Shown here in pieces: positions 9,768 to 21,633 of a stretch of 64,000 bases of DNA. This stretch comes from Selaginella moellendorffii (lineage: Eukaryota; Streptophyta; Lycopodiopsida; Selaginellales; Selaginellaceae). How positions within the stretch are numbered: position 1 is the first letter of the stretch; every line of letters starts with the position of its first letter. Under the pieces are notes generated by a model. It worked only from the letters and a program-made list of their open reading frames with translations. It ran no database searches and had not been told where the DNA came from. The position numbers were made by a program, and so were the translations under genes. Where the stretch lies: positions 2,928,287-2,992,286 of the forward strand of contig NW_003314266.1 in the NCBI RefSeq assembly GCF_000143415.4, read 5' to 3'.

Positions 9768-10654
9768 GCAGTGACTTTGCAGATTCTTTTCTGGTAGTTA
9801 ATAGTTATTGTGTCCAAACTGGATATATACCTTGTTCGTGAGCGTCTTCTCTTTTAATTTCATCTCCAGCTATTGGTCCCTGCAAAAAGGGAGCTTCTAC
9901 AGTCTGGAGTAGAAACCATTAAGTTGCATACTTTTTTATACGTTTGTATAGGTATATCTTACGGTTCACAAATTGCGTATTGAATAAGTACTTCTCATCC
10001 ATGGCTGGTCGAAGGGAAACATCATGAAGTTAATGAGAACCTGAAAGCAGCTCTTCAACTTATGGCACGAGTGGAAGTGCCAGGACCACAAGCTGTTTCA
10101 TACGAAATCGATTACAAAGAGAGATTTATGTCTGAGCAAACACAGAAACCAACACAGTCTCTAGATAGCACCAAGATCTTCTCCACCTTAATTGAAGCTT
10201 TGTAGATAAAGTTAAGATTTGCAGTTTTTCTTCTTGGAGAATGTAACTTAAAACCCACTAGCATATGCTGTGTATACTACAATTCTTTCTTCAGATCCTT
10301 CTAAGGCTCTCTCCCCACTTAGTTTGCTTCTAAAATTTTTTTGGAAAGATTGAGTGCTTACTAACGTTCTACTTCAAGTATTTAGCAGTTTATAATCCAT
10401 TTGAAGGGAACTAAATAACATCCAATCCATCAAAATCAACTATAACAACACTTAAGCCATCCGATGACTTTGATGTGTTTCTGTTTTTCAGTGAAGAGTT
10501 ACTAGGGGTTGATCTTTTCCATGAAAACAAGACGATTAAGAGATCGCTTGCCCTAGCAGAGAATCTTCTAAAACTGAAGGCATCGCAAAGGTGAAATAAA
10601 ATTCTGGCAGTTTGGAATTTGGATTCATGGCGGCATCGCTTCTTTCTTCGGACG
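9768..10654. other. Intergenic, with two orphan open segments
   Basis: AT-rich, but with two stretches of coding character on the plus strand: 9984-10205 (74 codons ending TAG; HPWLVEGK, then ALQLMARVEVPGPQAV) and 10415-10594 (60 codons ending TGA; DDFDVFLFFSEELLGVDLF, then LALAENLLKL). Both lack an ATG start or promoter and look like exon relics of a decayed gene. No family is recognised with confidence. Confidence 0.3.
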
Positions 10655-12421
10655 ATGGTACATTGCTGTTTCCACAAACGATCCAACACGACTGCCTTGT
10701 ATCCCAACACTGGAATCATCCCCACCCGCCAGAGCCAAGGCAGGCAGCTCTTCGACAAGCAGCGCTCCTCGCTTGCCCCGCGCCAGCGCCATCTCGATCG
10801 ATTCCTGCTCTCCCCACTCGAGGAGCAGCAGCAAAGCCTCCAAATCCATGAGCGCCTCGCCCACATTTCTCCCAATGGAGATATCTCGGCCTACATCTCG
10901 CTCCTGCAGGACTGCCGCTCGCTCGAGCAGGGCAGGGCAATCCACCGGCACATCGCCCACAGCAAGGTGGCGGGCGAGCCGTACGTGCACAATCTCCTGC
11001 TCAAAATGTACGGCAGGTGCCGCCGTCCCGGCGAGGCGCGACTCGTTTTTGATTCCATGCCCCTCAAGAACAGCTTCTCCTGGAATCTGATGCTCACCGC
11101 ATATTCCCAGGCAGGGCATCTGGAGGAGGCGAGGACGCTCTTTGATTCCCTGCCTCACCCAGACACAGTGGCCTCGAATATCATGCTGGCCATGTACGGT
11201 AAGTACGGCAGGACGAACGAGGCTGCGGAGCTGTTTTCTGAAATGCCCGTACGAGATGCCGTTGCATGGAACACTCTGATGACAGCATATGCCCAATCCG
11301 GGCATTTTGAAGAGGCACTTTCTCTGTACAGGAGCTCTTGCCTTGAAGGCTTGCGGCACGACCACATTGCGTTCATAAGCGTATTGGAGGCCTGTTCGCG
11401 GCTAAAAGCTCTTGAGGAGGGCAGGAGAATCCACCATGCTGCTGCAGCAATCGGCTGTGGTGCAAATCTCAAGGTCGTGACAGCAATCGTGAATTTCTAC
11501 TCCAGGTGTGATCAACTTGATGAGGCCAGGAAAGCCTTTGATGGTGCCCCGGAGAAGGATGCCTTCTTGTGGACGGCCATGGTTACAGCATATGCCCAGG
11601 CAGGGCATCTGCAGGATTCTGAGGATCTCTTTGCTCAGATGCCTGACAAAGATGCCGTGTCGTGGACGGCGATGATGGCAGCATATTCCCGGAACGGGCA
11701 TCCCACTCAAGCTCTACGAGTGTTCCGCCAGATGGATCTGGAAGGAATCCACCCAACCGGTATCACTTTCATCACGGCTTTGGATGCCTGCGCGATGATC
11801 CCATCGCTAGCGCTCGGCCGGATCATTGCCGCCACCATCTACTTTGTAGAGCCCAGGTTGGAGCCCGCGATCCAGAGCTGCTTGCTCCAGCTCTACGGCA
11901 GATGCGGCGCTCTGGGCGATGCCAAGGCCGTGTTTGATTCCATGCGCGACCGCAACGTCGTGACTTGGAGCTCGATCATTGCCGCGAATGCCCAGAATGG
12001 ACAGGGCCATCGTGCACTGGAGCTTTTCTACTCGATGCTCCTCGACGGTGTTCTTCCCGTGGAGATCACGCTGATCAGCGTTCTTCACGCCTGCTGCCAC
12101 TCGGGACTCTCCGGGAACGCTCCGCAGTTTTTCCAGTCCATTGCCTCGGATTTCGAGCTGCAGCCCATTGCGGACCACTTCGTTTGCGTGATCGACGTGT
12201 TTGGGCGATCCGGGGAGATCGAAAATGCCGCGGACTTGATCGCGAGCATGCCGTTTGAGCCCAATGCGGTGGCGTGGACAATTCTTTTGAATGCTTGCAG
12301 GATGCACAAGGATGTGGAGAGGGCCAAGAGAATCACCGACAGGATCGTGAGGCTCGATGGGTCGTGGCAGTATGCTCTCCTCACGGGCATTCACGCCGAT
12401 AACGAAAAGGTGGTAAATTAA
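10655..12421 (+). CDS. PLS-class PPR protein without DYW domain
   Basis: An intronless frame of 588 aa from ATG 10655; the frame is open further upstream, but only via a TTG at 10619. After a basic leader (residues 1-65, plausible organellar targeting), the PPR tract runs from SAYISLLQDC through repeated motifs with the P-L-S signatures (SFSWNLMLTAYSQAGH, DAVAWNTLMTAYAQSGH, DAVSWTAMMAAYSRNGH, NVVTWSSIIAANAQNGQ). It ends in VAWTILLNACRMHKD, a short E1-like region, and then stops, so no E+/DYW deaminase is present. Editing would need a partner supplied in trans, or the protein has another RNA-processing role. Family knowledge places it in plastid or mitochondrion. Confidence 0.92.
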   Translation: MVHCCFHKRSNTTALYPNTGIIPTRQSQGRQLFDKQRSSLAPRQRHLDRFLLSPLEEQQQSLQIHERLAHISPNGDISAYISLLQDCRSLEQGRAIHRHIAHSKVAGEPYVHNLLLKMYGRCRRPGEARLVFDSMPLKNSFSWNLMLTAYSQAGHLEEARTLFDSLPHPDTVASNIMLAMYGKYGRTNEAAELFSEMPVRDAVAWNTLMTAYAQSGHFEEALSLYRSSCLEGLRHDHIAFISVLEACSRLKALEEGRRIHHAAAAIGCGANLKVVTAIVNFYSRCDQLDEARKAFDGAPEKDAFLWTAMVTAYAQAGHLQDSEDLFAQMPDKDAVSWTAMMAAYSRNGHPTQALRVFRQMDLEGIHPTGITFITALDACAMIPSLALGRIIAATIYFVEPRLEPAIQSCLLQLYGRCGALGDAKAVFDSMRDRNVVTWSSIIAANAQNGQGHRALELFYSMLLDGVLPVEITLISVLHACCHSGLSGNAPQFFQSIASDFELQPIADHFVCVIDVFGRSGEIENAADLIASMPFEPNAVAWTILLNACRMHKDVERAKRITDRIVRLDGSWQYALLTGIHADNEKVVN

Positions 12422-12644
12422 AACCCTGCATTCTTCCGTGGCAGGGAACTATTCTAGCAGTACATTGGGTTATGGATATTAGTTTAATTTCTCTTTAAAA
12501 CAACAGAGAAATATTATTGCAACAACTTATTTTCGAATATGTACATAACTTTTTTAAATTATGAAAAAATTATGGGAGCTACAACAATGTAATGTTCGTA
12601 AATTTACACAAAAAATGCATATTGTTTTCTGCAAGATGGATCAT

Positions 12645-13509
12645 TCAGCGCTGCAAAATAATCTGATGCTCGCCATCCTGCCCGCAAAGAACATATTTTT
12701 TAGGAAACAGAGAAAGCAGAAATCTTAAAGATCAAAGAAAAGTCTCACCTTGGTATCCTCAAACAACGACGAGAAGTAAACCGGATCATAGATGGATCCA
12801 GCCAGGGTCTCGCTTTGCGAAGCTTGGCTCTCATCCGGCCAGAAGGGCTCCGATCCCGGGACCTCGCCGAGGGTGGCAAGGCGCGCATCGAAGTTAACTG
12901 GCTGATACGAGGCAACATCATACGACGAGAAGCCTTCCCGGATCAATGGAAACCAGATGAATGCCGAGATCACGCGGGCAATGGAGCTCGTGGCTTGGAG
13001 TCCCAGGAATATATACAGCGCCATAGCCGAGAGCTTTCCAGGAGCAATGTTCCTGATGAAACAAGCCGTAAAGCTCTGAGGAATGCGAGAAAAAACTTTT
13101 CTACCTGAGCTCATTGGCGACGAGGACGAACCAAGAAACGTCGAGGAGAAGGTTGCATCCCATGAGGACGAGATAGATTCGAAGCAAAACTTGGATTCCA
13201 CTCTCGATGGCTATGAGAGCGAAGAGGGCGATGGCCAATTCCGCCACGGGAACTCCAGTGTAGAGCTTGCTTAGCGAGCCGAGCAATGCGCACCCAATCT
13301 AGAAGCTCAAGGATGAATTTGAAAAAAAGAAATGGAGATCTCTCCCTCCTTGTCTTTGGTATCTACCTGGATGTAGATTAGCGCTGTTCCAAGCGATTGC
13401 AGATGCTCCGGAACGAGCAGCCATTCGCGAATCCCTTGCAGCAGATTCCCACATTGCAGTGCCCCGGGACACTCACCTGGCCAATGCCGCCAACCACGCA
13501 TAGCCTCAT
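12645..13509 (-). CDS. Small multi-pass membrane protein, tentatively AGTRAP-like
   Basis: Proposed exons on the minus strand are 13509-13477, 13405-13367, 13298-13105, 13073-12749 and 12677-12645 (207 aa, frame consistent throughout). Hydrophobic segments include HLQSLGTALIYI, PVAELAIALFALIAI, YLVLMGCNLLLDVSWFVLVA and MALYIFLGLQATSSIARVI, giving about four membrane spans. A polar tail (VASYQPVNFDARL, EPFWPDESQ) follows. The pattern of helix lengths and the tail resemble angiotensin-receptor-associated-protein (AGTRAP)-like vesicle membrane proteins; this is tentative. Introns are 71, 68, 31 and 71 bp. The 31-nt intron (13104-13074) is exceptionally short; without it the frame hits TAG at once, so either it is real, or there is a frameshift or assembly error. 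The first exon could instead begin at the other ATG (13501). Confidence 0.55.
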
Positions 13510-15332
13510 CGTCTTCTCACACCATAGCCAAGCCCTAATACCAAGCAGTATATTCGCACATCATTTAGCTATTCTAATAGTATTTCAACTAGCAAAGATC
13601 CCAGCTCCGCTGGGAGATATAGCATACCCAAGAAAAATAAATTTTCTTTTCTAATTTTACGCATTCAAAAAGCATTAAAACATTTTGAAAATTTTAATAA
13701 TTTGCTATAAGATTGTCTATAGCAAAACAATTCAAATAATATACAGCTAAAAATCTAGAAAATTAAAATTTCAAAATACATATCTATTAAATTATTCAAG
13801 ACTACTTACTATTCAGTAATTATATAAAAGGGAACATTATTATTGATTAATTTAGATTATTAAAATATAAACGTTTCAAATATAAAAATGGATCTAAGAC
13901 ATAACTATATATATATTAAGATTTTTTTTATATGATATATTATTTAACATTTTAAAACATACTATAAATATGTAAATTTTTTATTTAAGTTTTTAATTTA
14001 GTATTAAAATTGCTGTATTAAGATTATCATTTGTCAGTAAAGTGTTACTAATGCATTATAATTCTCAATAGTTCTTCATTTTCTTGTATCAAAACTTATA
14101 TTATTGATACTTAAATTTTAATCAAAATAATAAAATTATTAAAATATTTAAATGAAAACTATAATAACAATTGACATTTGTTAAAATTATAATAAAACAT
14201 ATCATTGACAACACATATATAAACAATTGTTAAAAAACATTATAGATAATATTTACAGCTATAACTTATATGAATTTTAGGAACAACATTTTAGTTAACT
14301 CTAAACATGAAACCTAATTATGATTCTGAAAAATGATTCATTAATAATGATTTCTTTTATAAATTTAGCATTGTGTATTTTAAGCACTAAAATGGGTTTT
14401 TTTAGCACTAATTATTTCTCTAAAAAACTAAAATAATTTATTTTATAAATTAAATGCTAATTTATATTTCAAAACAATAGCACTCTTATACTTTCTTTCT
14501 TTACTCAAATACTCCATTATATATTTTTTATTAAAAAAATGTAAGATCTAACGATTAATTATTATTTTAACATTCAAAATTACTATTTGCTATAGTATCA
14601 TATATACCCTATATTTATCATCTGGAAAAACCCATTTAGCAATTTCATTTTATTAGCACTATCTACATCCCTTGGAGCTACAAAATGCAAAATCTAAGTA
14701 ATACAAAATATTCAGAAGTCCCAAATCCACACCTTTCAAATTATCATTTGATTTATGTTTTTATGCACATATTTTATAAGTGTTATTGATTTTGAAACTG
14801 CATTGGGCATATTTAAGAAAATCATATAAATTTTTTATAGAACTTGACTTAATCTATAATAATAATATTAAAAATAGATTATAATACTATAGAATGAAAT
14901 ATGTGAATAATCATGGCAAAAAGTTTAAAGAGATTTTCTCCATAGTGGGTTTATTATTCTTCAGATTTGTTGAGAAGCTAATTGAGTTTTTTCACGGATG
15001 GAATTCTTGTTAATTAATATGACTGTTGATTACAATTAGTTATACAACACTACCAGTAATTAAATCCAGAAAGAAATGTTAAGAACAAATATATGAAATA
15101 ACATTATTATATTCATAGTAAGATCTAAACTTTTTAGCAGAAAATTGTATTAAAGATGAGATCTTTAAACCCATTGCTATCTATCAAAATGAATGTCCAA
15201 AGTTTATCACAGTAACTCACAAAAAAGTAGTGAAGTTAATGTATACAAAGAAATTGAGATTGTAGAGCTGAAGTTTGTTAATTCTTCAAGTGTCATTACA
15301 ATTAGTTAGTGAATCTGAATAATAAATTACTG

Positions 15333-15621
15333 ATGCTTTATTTCGTTAAAGTGGGACTTTTCATTATCCCACTTATGGTGTGTGGCCACATGCCATTTTT
15401 ATAACAACAATAAAAAATTAAAGTTTTAGCTATATAATTTATAAATTAAAAACTTTTCATATGATTTTATGTTATAATATTGTGAAATATAAAAAAATAA
15501 ATTAAAAAACAGATAGAAATATTAATAAATATTAATTAAGTACTAGGAAATGGCATGTGGACACATGCTAATTAATATCCCACTTTTGCTGAATAAGTCC
15601 CACTTTAACGAAATAAAGCAT
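15333..15621. mobile_element. MITE-like non-autonomous DNA transposon with long terminal inverted repeats
   Basis: The left end atgctttatttcgttaaagt and the right end actttaacgaaataaagcat are inverted copies, extending inward to about 28 bp (through gggactt). The element is flanked on both sides by ACTG (15329-15332 and 15622-15625), a candidate 4-bp target-site duplication. A second internal inverted pair (tgtggccacatgccattt versus aaatggcatgtggacaca) makes most of it foldable. It has no coding capacity, so mobility would depend on a transposase elsewhere; superfamily not determined. Confidence 0.8.
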
Positions 15622-16075
15622 ACTGGCACTAAATAATATAATGAAATTTTAATAAACAATTATATACTCATCATGATTAGATGTCATTGCTTTCAGTTTT
15701 ACCTAGCTATTTAGTTTTCTTTTTCCTTTATTTCCTCATCTTTCAAATGCCAAAAGTCTTAGAGAAAACCTTATTATGATAAATAACTCTTCAAAAGAGT
15801 AATTGCAAAAGGTATATTTTTTAACTTTTTAAATTAATGCATATAAAAGAAAATAAATTTGCAATATAAATCCATGAATCCCTGTCAGGATTAAAGATTT
15901 TCATTAAAGAAAATAAGAGTTAATGAATTCTTTATGGTCACATCAACCAGTGCATTACACTAATAGTACAACATCTCATACCATAATTTTCACATTAAAT
16001 ATAAATGTATAAATGTATAAAAATATTTAATGTGTATAAATAAGTGTATGAAAAACATAAAAATGCTCATAAAAG

Positions 16076-16491
16076 TTCTCATATAACTGTTTTCAAGCAT
16101 GAAAAACTTTCAAACAATGAGGTCATATAAGTCTAAAATAATATGAAAACTGAACATCAATTATAAACATAATTACATTTTTAAATTATTAACTTATTAT
16201 TTAAAAACATAGATGTATATAATAGTATTAACATATTTTCTTTATGATAATATATTTATAGTAATATAATATCATTACAGATATATTATATACATAAGGT
16301 TAATTTCTTTTGTATTTGCATTTCTAAAAAATAAACTTTTTTTTTATCAAACTTATCATTTTTAATTAAAGGGTTATTATTTTCATTTTATTGACTCTAC
16401 TTGATGATTCTCTTGTATTATCAATAAGATTGTTCAGCTCTAGATTTGAAAGAACATAAAACTAAAATTTATAAAATTAGATCTAACATAC

Positions 16492-16554
<63 letters not shown>

Positions 16555-17100
16555 TAATTAAAATATATTCTATATTTCAAGAACCACTAAATTTTAAATT
16601 TTATTATTAATTGTAAGGAGAAAATTAAATTATTTTTCAAAGTTCTCTATATAGCTGTTTTTAAGCATGGAAAACTTTCAGAAAATGAGATCATGTGGAA
16701 CATTGATTGTAAACATAATTAAATTATAATATTATTAAGTTATTAATTAAAAACATAGATTAGCAAATGACCATGTACGTAATAATATTAATATACCTTA
16801 TATATGATATTGTGTTTATGAAAATATTTTAATATTGTGAATATAAAAATATACATAATGTTAATTGTTTTGTATTTTCATTTCCAGAAAATATAATTTT
16901 TTGTATCAATCTTATCATTTATGAGTAAAGTGATTTTTTCACATCTTATCAACTCTACTTCATGATTGTCTTGTATTAGAAATTATATTTTTAAAACCTA
17001 GATATTAAAGAACATAAAACTAAAAATTATAAATTTAATCTAATATACTACGATATCCATGAATAGTTAAAAAGAAATTCTATATTGCAAGAACTACTGC
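16076..17100. repeat. Diverged tandem duplication, about 568-bp offset
   Basis: Two AT-rich units starting near 16076 and 16644 share colinear blocks (ctgtttt-aagcatg-aaaactttca, aacataaaactaaaa, atgattctcttgtatta versus atgattgtcttgtatta). The first unit contains the long AT microsatellite at its 3' side. Confidence 0.6.
16495..16551. repeat. (AT)n microsatellite
   Basis: Uninterrupted TA dinucleotides over 57 bp. Another (17355-17397, with one G interruption) and a short one (26474-26495) lie in the same desert. Confidence 0.95.
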
Positions 17101-17351
17101 TTTCTTCTAGCTGTAAGAAATTTTTCACTTTATTAATACTATAGAATACTATTATCTAGATAAAATATAAAATCTATTTCCAAGGTAAATTATAAAAGAA
17201 AAACATAATTTCAGCTGGGATTTATATTATATATAACATGGATGTTGTGGATAATGCTAATCTTGAAGACTAAAAATTATTTTAAAATTATTCTGACTTA
17301 TAAAGATATTTATATTTGAGATATCCTCGAGAATGTTTTTTTTCATTATTT

Positions 17352-17397
<46 letters not shown>

Positions 17398-17779
17398 ATT
17401 GATCTTTTTATTATTATTATTATATTATAAAATAGAAACCTGTATTGTCATAAAAGTGTGAAAATGTCATCATGCATGACAAAATTCCATTTTGCTTTGT
17501 TACTGCTCTATTCCCAATTTCCAAAGCATATCATTAATATTACTGTAATAGTAATATAACTATTCAGTAGCTACATTATCAATAATTAAAAAGCTGTATT
17601 ATTTTAATTTATTAAGATTATTGTGAAAGTTTTTAAATTTTTTAATATCATCATTTAAATTTATCATGGGAGGACCCTAGCATAAATTCTAACTTTTTAT
17701 TTTTTTAAGCTATCTACCATTTGTATGACATGTGGTTTGTCCTTTTTCTCTTTGGAACTGCAGAAGGTAGCTTGAGTTT

Positions 17780-19930
17780 TTCTTTCATCTCTGAGAAGAA
17801 GCTAACAAAGCTTTTGCTTGTAGTAACCCGAGCATAGATGGTGAAAACTGGTGGCAAGGCCATGCATATGCTACTCAATTCCCAGCCAAGGCACTCTTAA
17901 AAGGATTGATTCACCAGGTTTAATATTTGTACCATCACAAGACTCCCTGCAAGCTGACTTGGTCACTCGGAGAAATTGAGAGACAGTCTACTTCATGATT
18001 GAGTTGAAGGAACTCAAGTTGGTTGTTTGGTTGTAGTTGCTGTTTGTGGGATTGAAACACCAGAGGATCTTCTCATAGATGGTCTGGGACATGAATGCAT
18101 CCTTGCCAACACTGATTTTTAGGGGTTGTTCATGTAAGTAGTACTCATTTCCTACAAGTTTGGTACTCTACGCAGGTTGGGTCATTTGTTTGACACAGCG
18201 AGGCGTGAAATCTCATCGTTAACTCCTCACTATGGCCATGTCGATGTGGTGGCAGCAGCCAGAGAGCTTGCCTTCAAGCTAGACAGCCCGAGCTTCAGGT
18301 TTTGAAAGAAAAAAAACGCTTGCTCTTTGCTTTGGTTTTTTTTACTTCCATACTTGGTCCCAGTGGGAGTGTGAAAGCTTTTCTCTCAGATTTACCAGAC
18401 ACTTGCTGGGCGGGAATGATGGTACATATGCATGAGTTTTTCGTATATTGTTTTTCAATCTCTTTCTCTTTCTTGAGCAACTATGACAGTGCTTTCCAGA
18501 ACTTACACACTCATGGCACTTCTTCTTTTAAGAAAAGAAACTCTACTATATCATTCACCACTATAGTGTTCAGAAAATACTAATAATGTCACTAATAATC
18601 ATGATTTTGAGAAGTAAGACCATTGTTATTACTCTCGTTACCACAGGCTGATGGTTCATTCAGATGAGATTGTCAGTAAATTTTCATGAGTTTATATGCC
18701 TAAGCAGACGTATTTGCTTATGGCAAGGTCAGTAAGGAATCTCTCGTGTTCTTTCATGGTCTAAATGTTTCTTTCTTTATATCCCCAAGGAACCTTGAGC
18801 AGAAGGTGTTCTGGATTATTTGATTCCTCATAGAGTAAGTTCCTGAAGGTTCTTTTTGCTGCACTCTACAGTTACCTTGTTCTTGCAGACTTTCACAGGA
18901 AACCGTCCATCCCTAAGTGTGCTGTATTATAGATCCAGATTACAAATGATCAAATCCAGATTTTGATTTGATATCAAGTGATGTTATCAAATTATCATCT
19001 ATGTGCTGTTATCTTCAAAGATGTAGGCAATAACAGCATCAATGCAGGGAAGAATGCTGTATCCAGTGTCCGGTTCATGAAGTGGGTACTTCAATGTCTA
19101 CTTCAATGCCACAATTGCTTGCAAAGACATTTCTAGCAATGAAACTGTAACTTCGATATTATGTCCTGTAGAAATAAGTTTCTGTCTTGTCCGCAAAAAA
19201 ATCCAGATTTTTTAAACAAGAAAACCGATGAATGACATGATCACCTGCGTCGCATTGAAGGCACGTTTTAAATATTTCAACGTCCAGGCAAGTATCAATA
19301 ATCCCCATAGTTGAAGCTAGCAAGGAAAGAAAACCACAGTTTGTCTGACCTGATCAAAAAATTGGGCCAGTGCTAAACCTCCTAGACGACCTTTGCCAGT
19401 CCCAACAGTAATGTGCAAAAGAACAACTTCCTCTCCAATCTGGAAGAAGCAAGTAATCAGATTTGAATGAAAGGATATGAATTTCAGTACCTTCAAATCA
19501 GGGGTGATGATGAGTGTAATGTCTGGACAAGTCACATACGACTAATGACGAGATTCCCAGGTGCCTTGACAGTTTCACCACCTGCTTGAGCAGCCATTGA
19601 CAAGCTGTCCTTTCCACCTTCTATTGCAACCTCAAGCTCGATCATAGTGTCACGAAGAGCAACAGCAGGATTGTGCATATATGTCGGAATCAAGTTCAAC
19701 CTGCAAAGTTAAACAGATCATAAGGTGTGTAAACACAATTAAGATGAGAGTACCTTAGCCCAAACAAGATTCGTCAAAGCTTCTCCAAGTGCCAGCCTAG
19801 TCTTAGCTGCAGGATTCAGCAGTCCCTGCAAATTGTCTTCAGAAAAAAGTAAAGAATTTTTAATCTACCTTGATCGGTTGTTCACCAATAGCGCAAGCAG
19901 CATGTTGCCCTTAGCAAGCTTGGACACATC
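17780..19930 (-). pseudogene. Decayed phosphoribosylformylglycinamidine synthase (PurL) gene
   Basis: Minus-strand exon remnants match eukaryotic/proteobacterial-type PurL in the correct order: ACAIGEQPIKGLLNPAA and LALGEALTNLVWAK (about 19925-19755), NPAVALRDTMIELEVAIEGG and KDSLSMAAQ, then VKAPGNLVIS (19700-19540), TCPDITLIITPDLK, LLHITVGTGKGRLGGLALAQ (about 19430-19370), LKYLKRAFNATQ (about 19260), and VTVSLLEMS with CGIEVDI (about 19120). GT..AG introns remain. Frameshifts break it (a missing base after NLVIS near 19545 and another inside the SLLEM block), and the 5' portion is absent. Very decayed glutaminase-domain traces (RPSMRRSSGV, ESILLR) continue to about 17780. Functional PurL performs the fourth step of purine synthesis in plastids; this copy cannot. 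The 19040-19930 part is secure, the 3' remnant tentative. Confidence 0.75.
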
Positions 19931-21370
19931 CTTGACATGTCCTTGACACATCCTTGACACACACACACACACAGAGCGCTTACAATCTGCCCGATTGCCC
20001 TAAAGAAATTTCACTTGATTTGGAGCGTCATTAAAATCAAAATTGAAGCGTTGCCACCCTTTTGGCGATCTTTGCCATCTATTTGAAGGTTTTGAATTTG
20101 AACAGTTAGATTATAAGCATATTCAGAAATAATATTCTAAAAATGGAATAAAAGACGCCAGATGCCATATGCCAATAGCACATTTAAATTAGGGAGTATG
20201 ATACTAACATATAAAAGTGTTTATGACAGTATATAAATTATAAATATGTTTATAAATTATAAATATAATTTTTTTAAATTAATAAAAACCGTTAAATGGT
20301 AAAATATTATAAAATATTTAAGTATATTCTAGGTATATTCCATGTATAAGGTTTGCTTAAGCAAACCAAAATTCTTGCTTCATAAAATAAAGTAATTGAT
20401 TAGAAGGGAGGTTATTCCTTTTAACTAGTCATTAAAATTATGTAAAAATAATAGATGTTATAAATTACAAAAAATTAGAGAAAAATAAACAACTTGGCAT
20501 TGGTTACCAAAAATGTTTCTAATCACTTTCTACTTGGAGGAAAGTTTGGAAGTTTCATGTCAATCTGATTAATTCCTTGCTATAATTTTTCTTTTCTTTT
20601 CATAAGAACTAAATTGAAAGTGTTGAAATACCAAGTGCTAGAGAATACCCTTTGCACTATTAGATGTCTTCACTACTTCCATAAGATTACCTAGGAAGGA
20701 TAATTGACTGAGATATCAAAGCCTTCAAGCTCTAATATATTACTCTATCTTTTGAGTAATTTTGATCAAGTAAACAACTTTTAATGAAAAAAACTTAAGA
20801 AGTAGAATAAATTGGTTTGAGAGTACCTCTACATATGCAATGTTGTGGAAATGTCAATCTCTACATATGCCTTATTGAAATCTCCTTGGCAACATAATAT
20901 AGATGGATTGACTCTTAAATTAAACACATTGAAAATGTTGTATTTGTTACTATTCAACAATGTTGATGCAAGGCTAGGAAGCCTATAGGATCAAGCCTAT
21001 GCAAACACTCACTCATTTTCATGACCAGTTGTCTTGTTGCACTTGGTTATGGTGTCTTATCACTAAGGCAATGCCATATTAGTGTATGGTAAATCTCACA
21101 GAACCTAGCATTAATTAAAAAATATATAAATAATTATATGATGTAGTTAAGAATGGTAAAAGTATTGAGAAATTTATTGAACAAGTTGATTAATATTATT
21201 TTTAATTGCCCAAAGCAAATCATTTGTAAGCAACCCAAGAGAATGATTAAAAAGATGGTCTATAATGGTTTAAATATAAAGGAAAAAGGCACATGAATAA
21301 AAAAATGTGAGCTCATATATTAAGGTTTGAGTAATATTGGGATAAGTGATATTTTTAATCGGTTAACAGT

Positions 21371-21475
21371 CTTGGGATACTTAGAGTTAAGCATTATTTG
21401 ATTTGAATAATATTGGGTTGAGTGACTTCCTGAGAAATTTAAATTTAGGAGTTTACATTTGGTATTAGAAGGATC
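21371..21475 (+). mobile_element. Degenerate 5S-rDNA-like segment followed by a PBS-like site (Cassandra-type TRIM relic)
   Basis: From about 21371 to 21440 the sequence tracks the 3' two thirds of plant 5S rRNA with many substitutions: gttaagc is exact, and ttgggttgagtgacttcctgagaa corresponds to the TGGGATGGGTGACC..CCGGGAA block. At 21460-21471, 20 bp further on, is tggtattagaag, close to the initiator-tRNA-Met primer-binding site TGGTATCAGAGC. A second partial 5S-like copy (attgggataagtga) lies just upstream near 21336. Cassandra retrotransposons combine exactly these two features. The copy is too mutated to be a working 5S gene. Confidence 0.45.
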
Positions 21476-21633
21476 TCAAGTCCAAATTCAAGAACTTACA
21501 TTTAGTATTAAAAAAGTCTCAAATTTAACTGTTATTCAAAGTTTATATCACCATTATCCATCTCCTTATATCATGTCCTTAAATGTTTACATGTAAAACT
21601 GCTATTTAATCACTTTTGTCAAGATCCTTTATT

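Larger units (their letters stand above)
13510..17780. other. AT-rich gene desert with repeats
   Basis: Very AT-rich sequence without any coding signal on either strand. It contains a MITE-like element (15333-15621), a diverged 568-bp tandem duplication (16076-17100) and two AT microsatellites, annotated separately. Nothing else is recognisable. Confidence 0.8.

Noticed and set aside
18170-18312. Plus-strand open stretch (LGHLFDTARREISSL, VDVVAAARELAFKL)
   Set aside because: It lies inside the span of the minus-strand PurL relic, has no start and no family I can name; probably antisense of decayed sequence.
21371-21440. Functional 5S rRNA gene
   Set aside because: Too many substitutions in the internal control regions and the 5' third is missing; kept only as a transposon relic.
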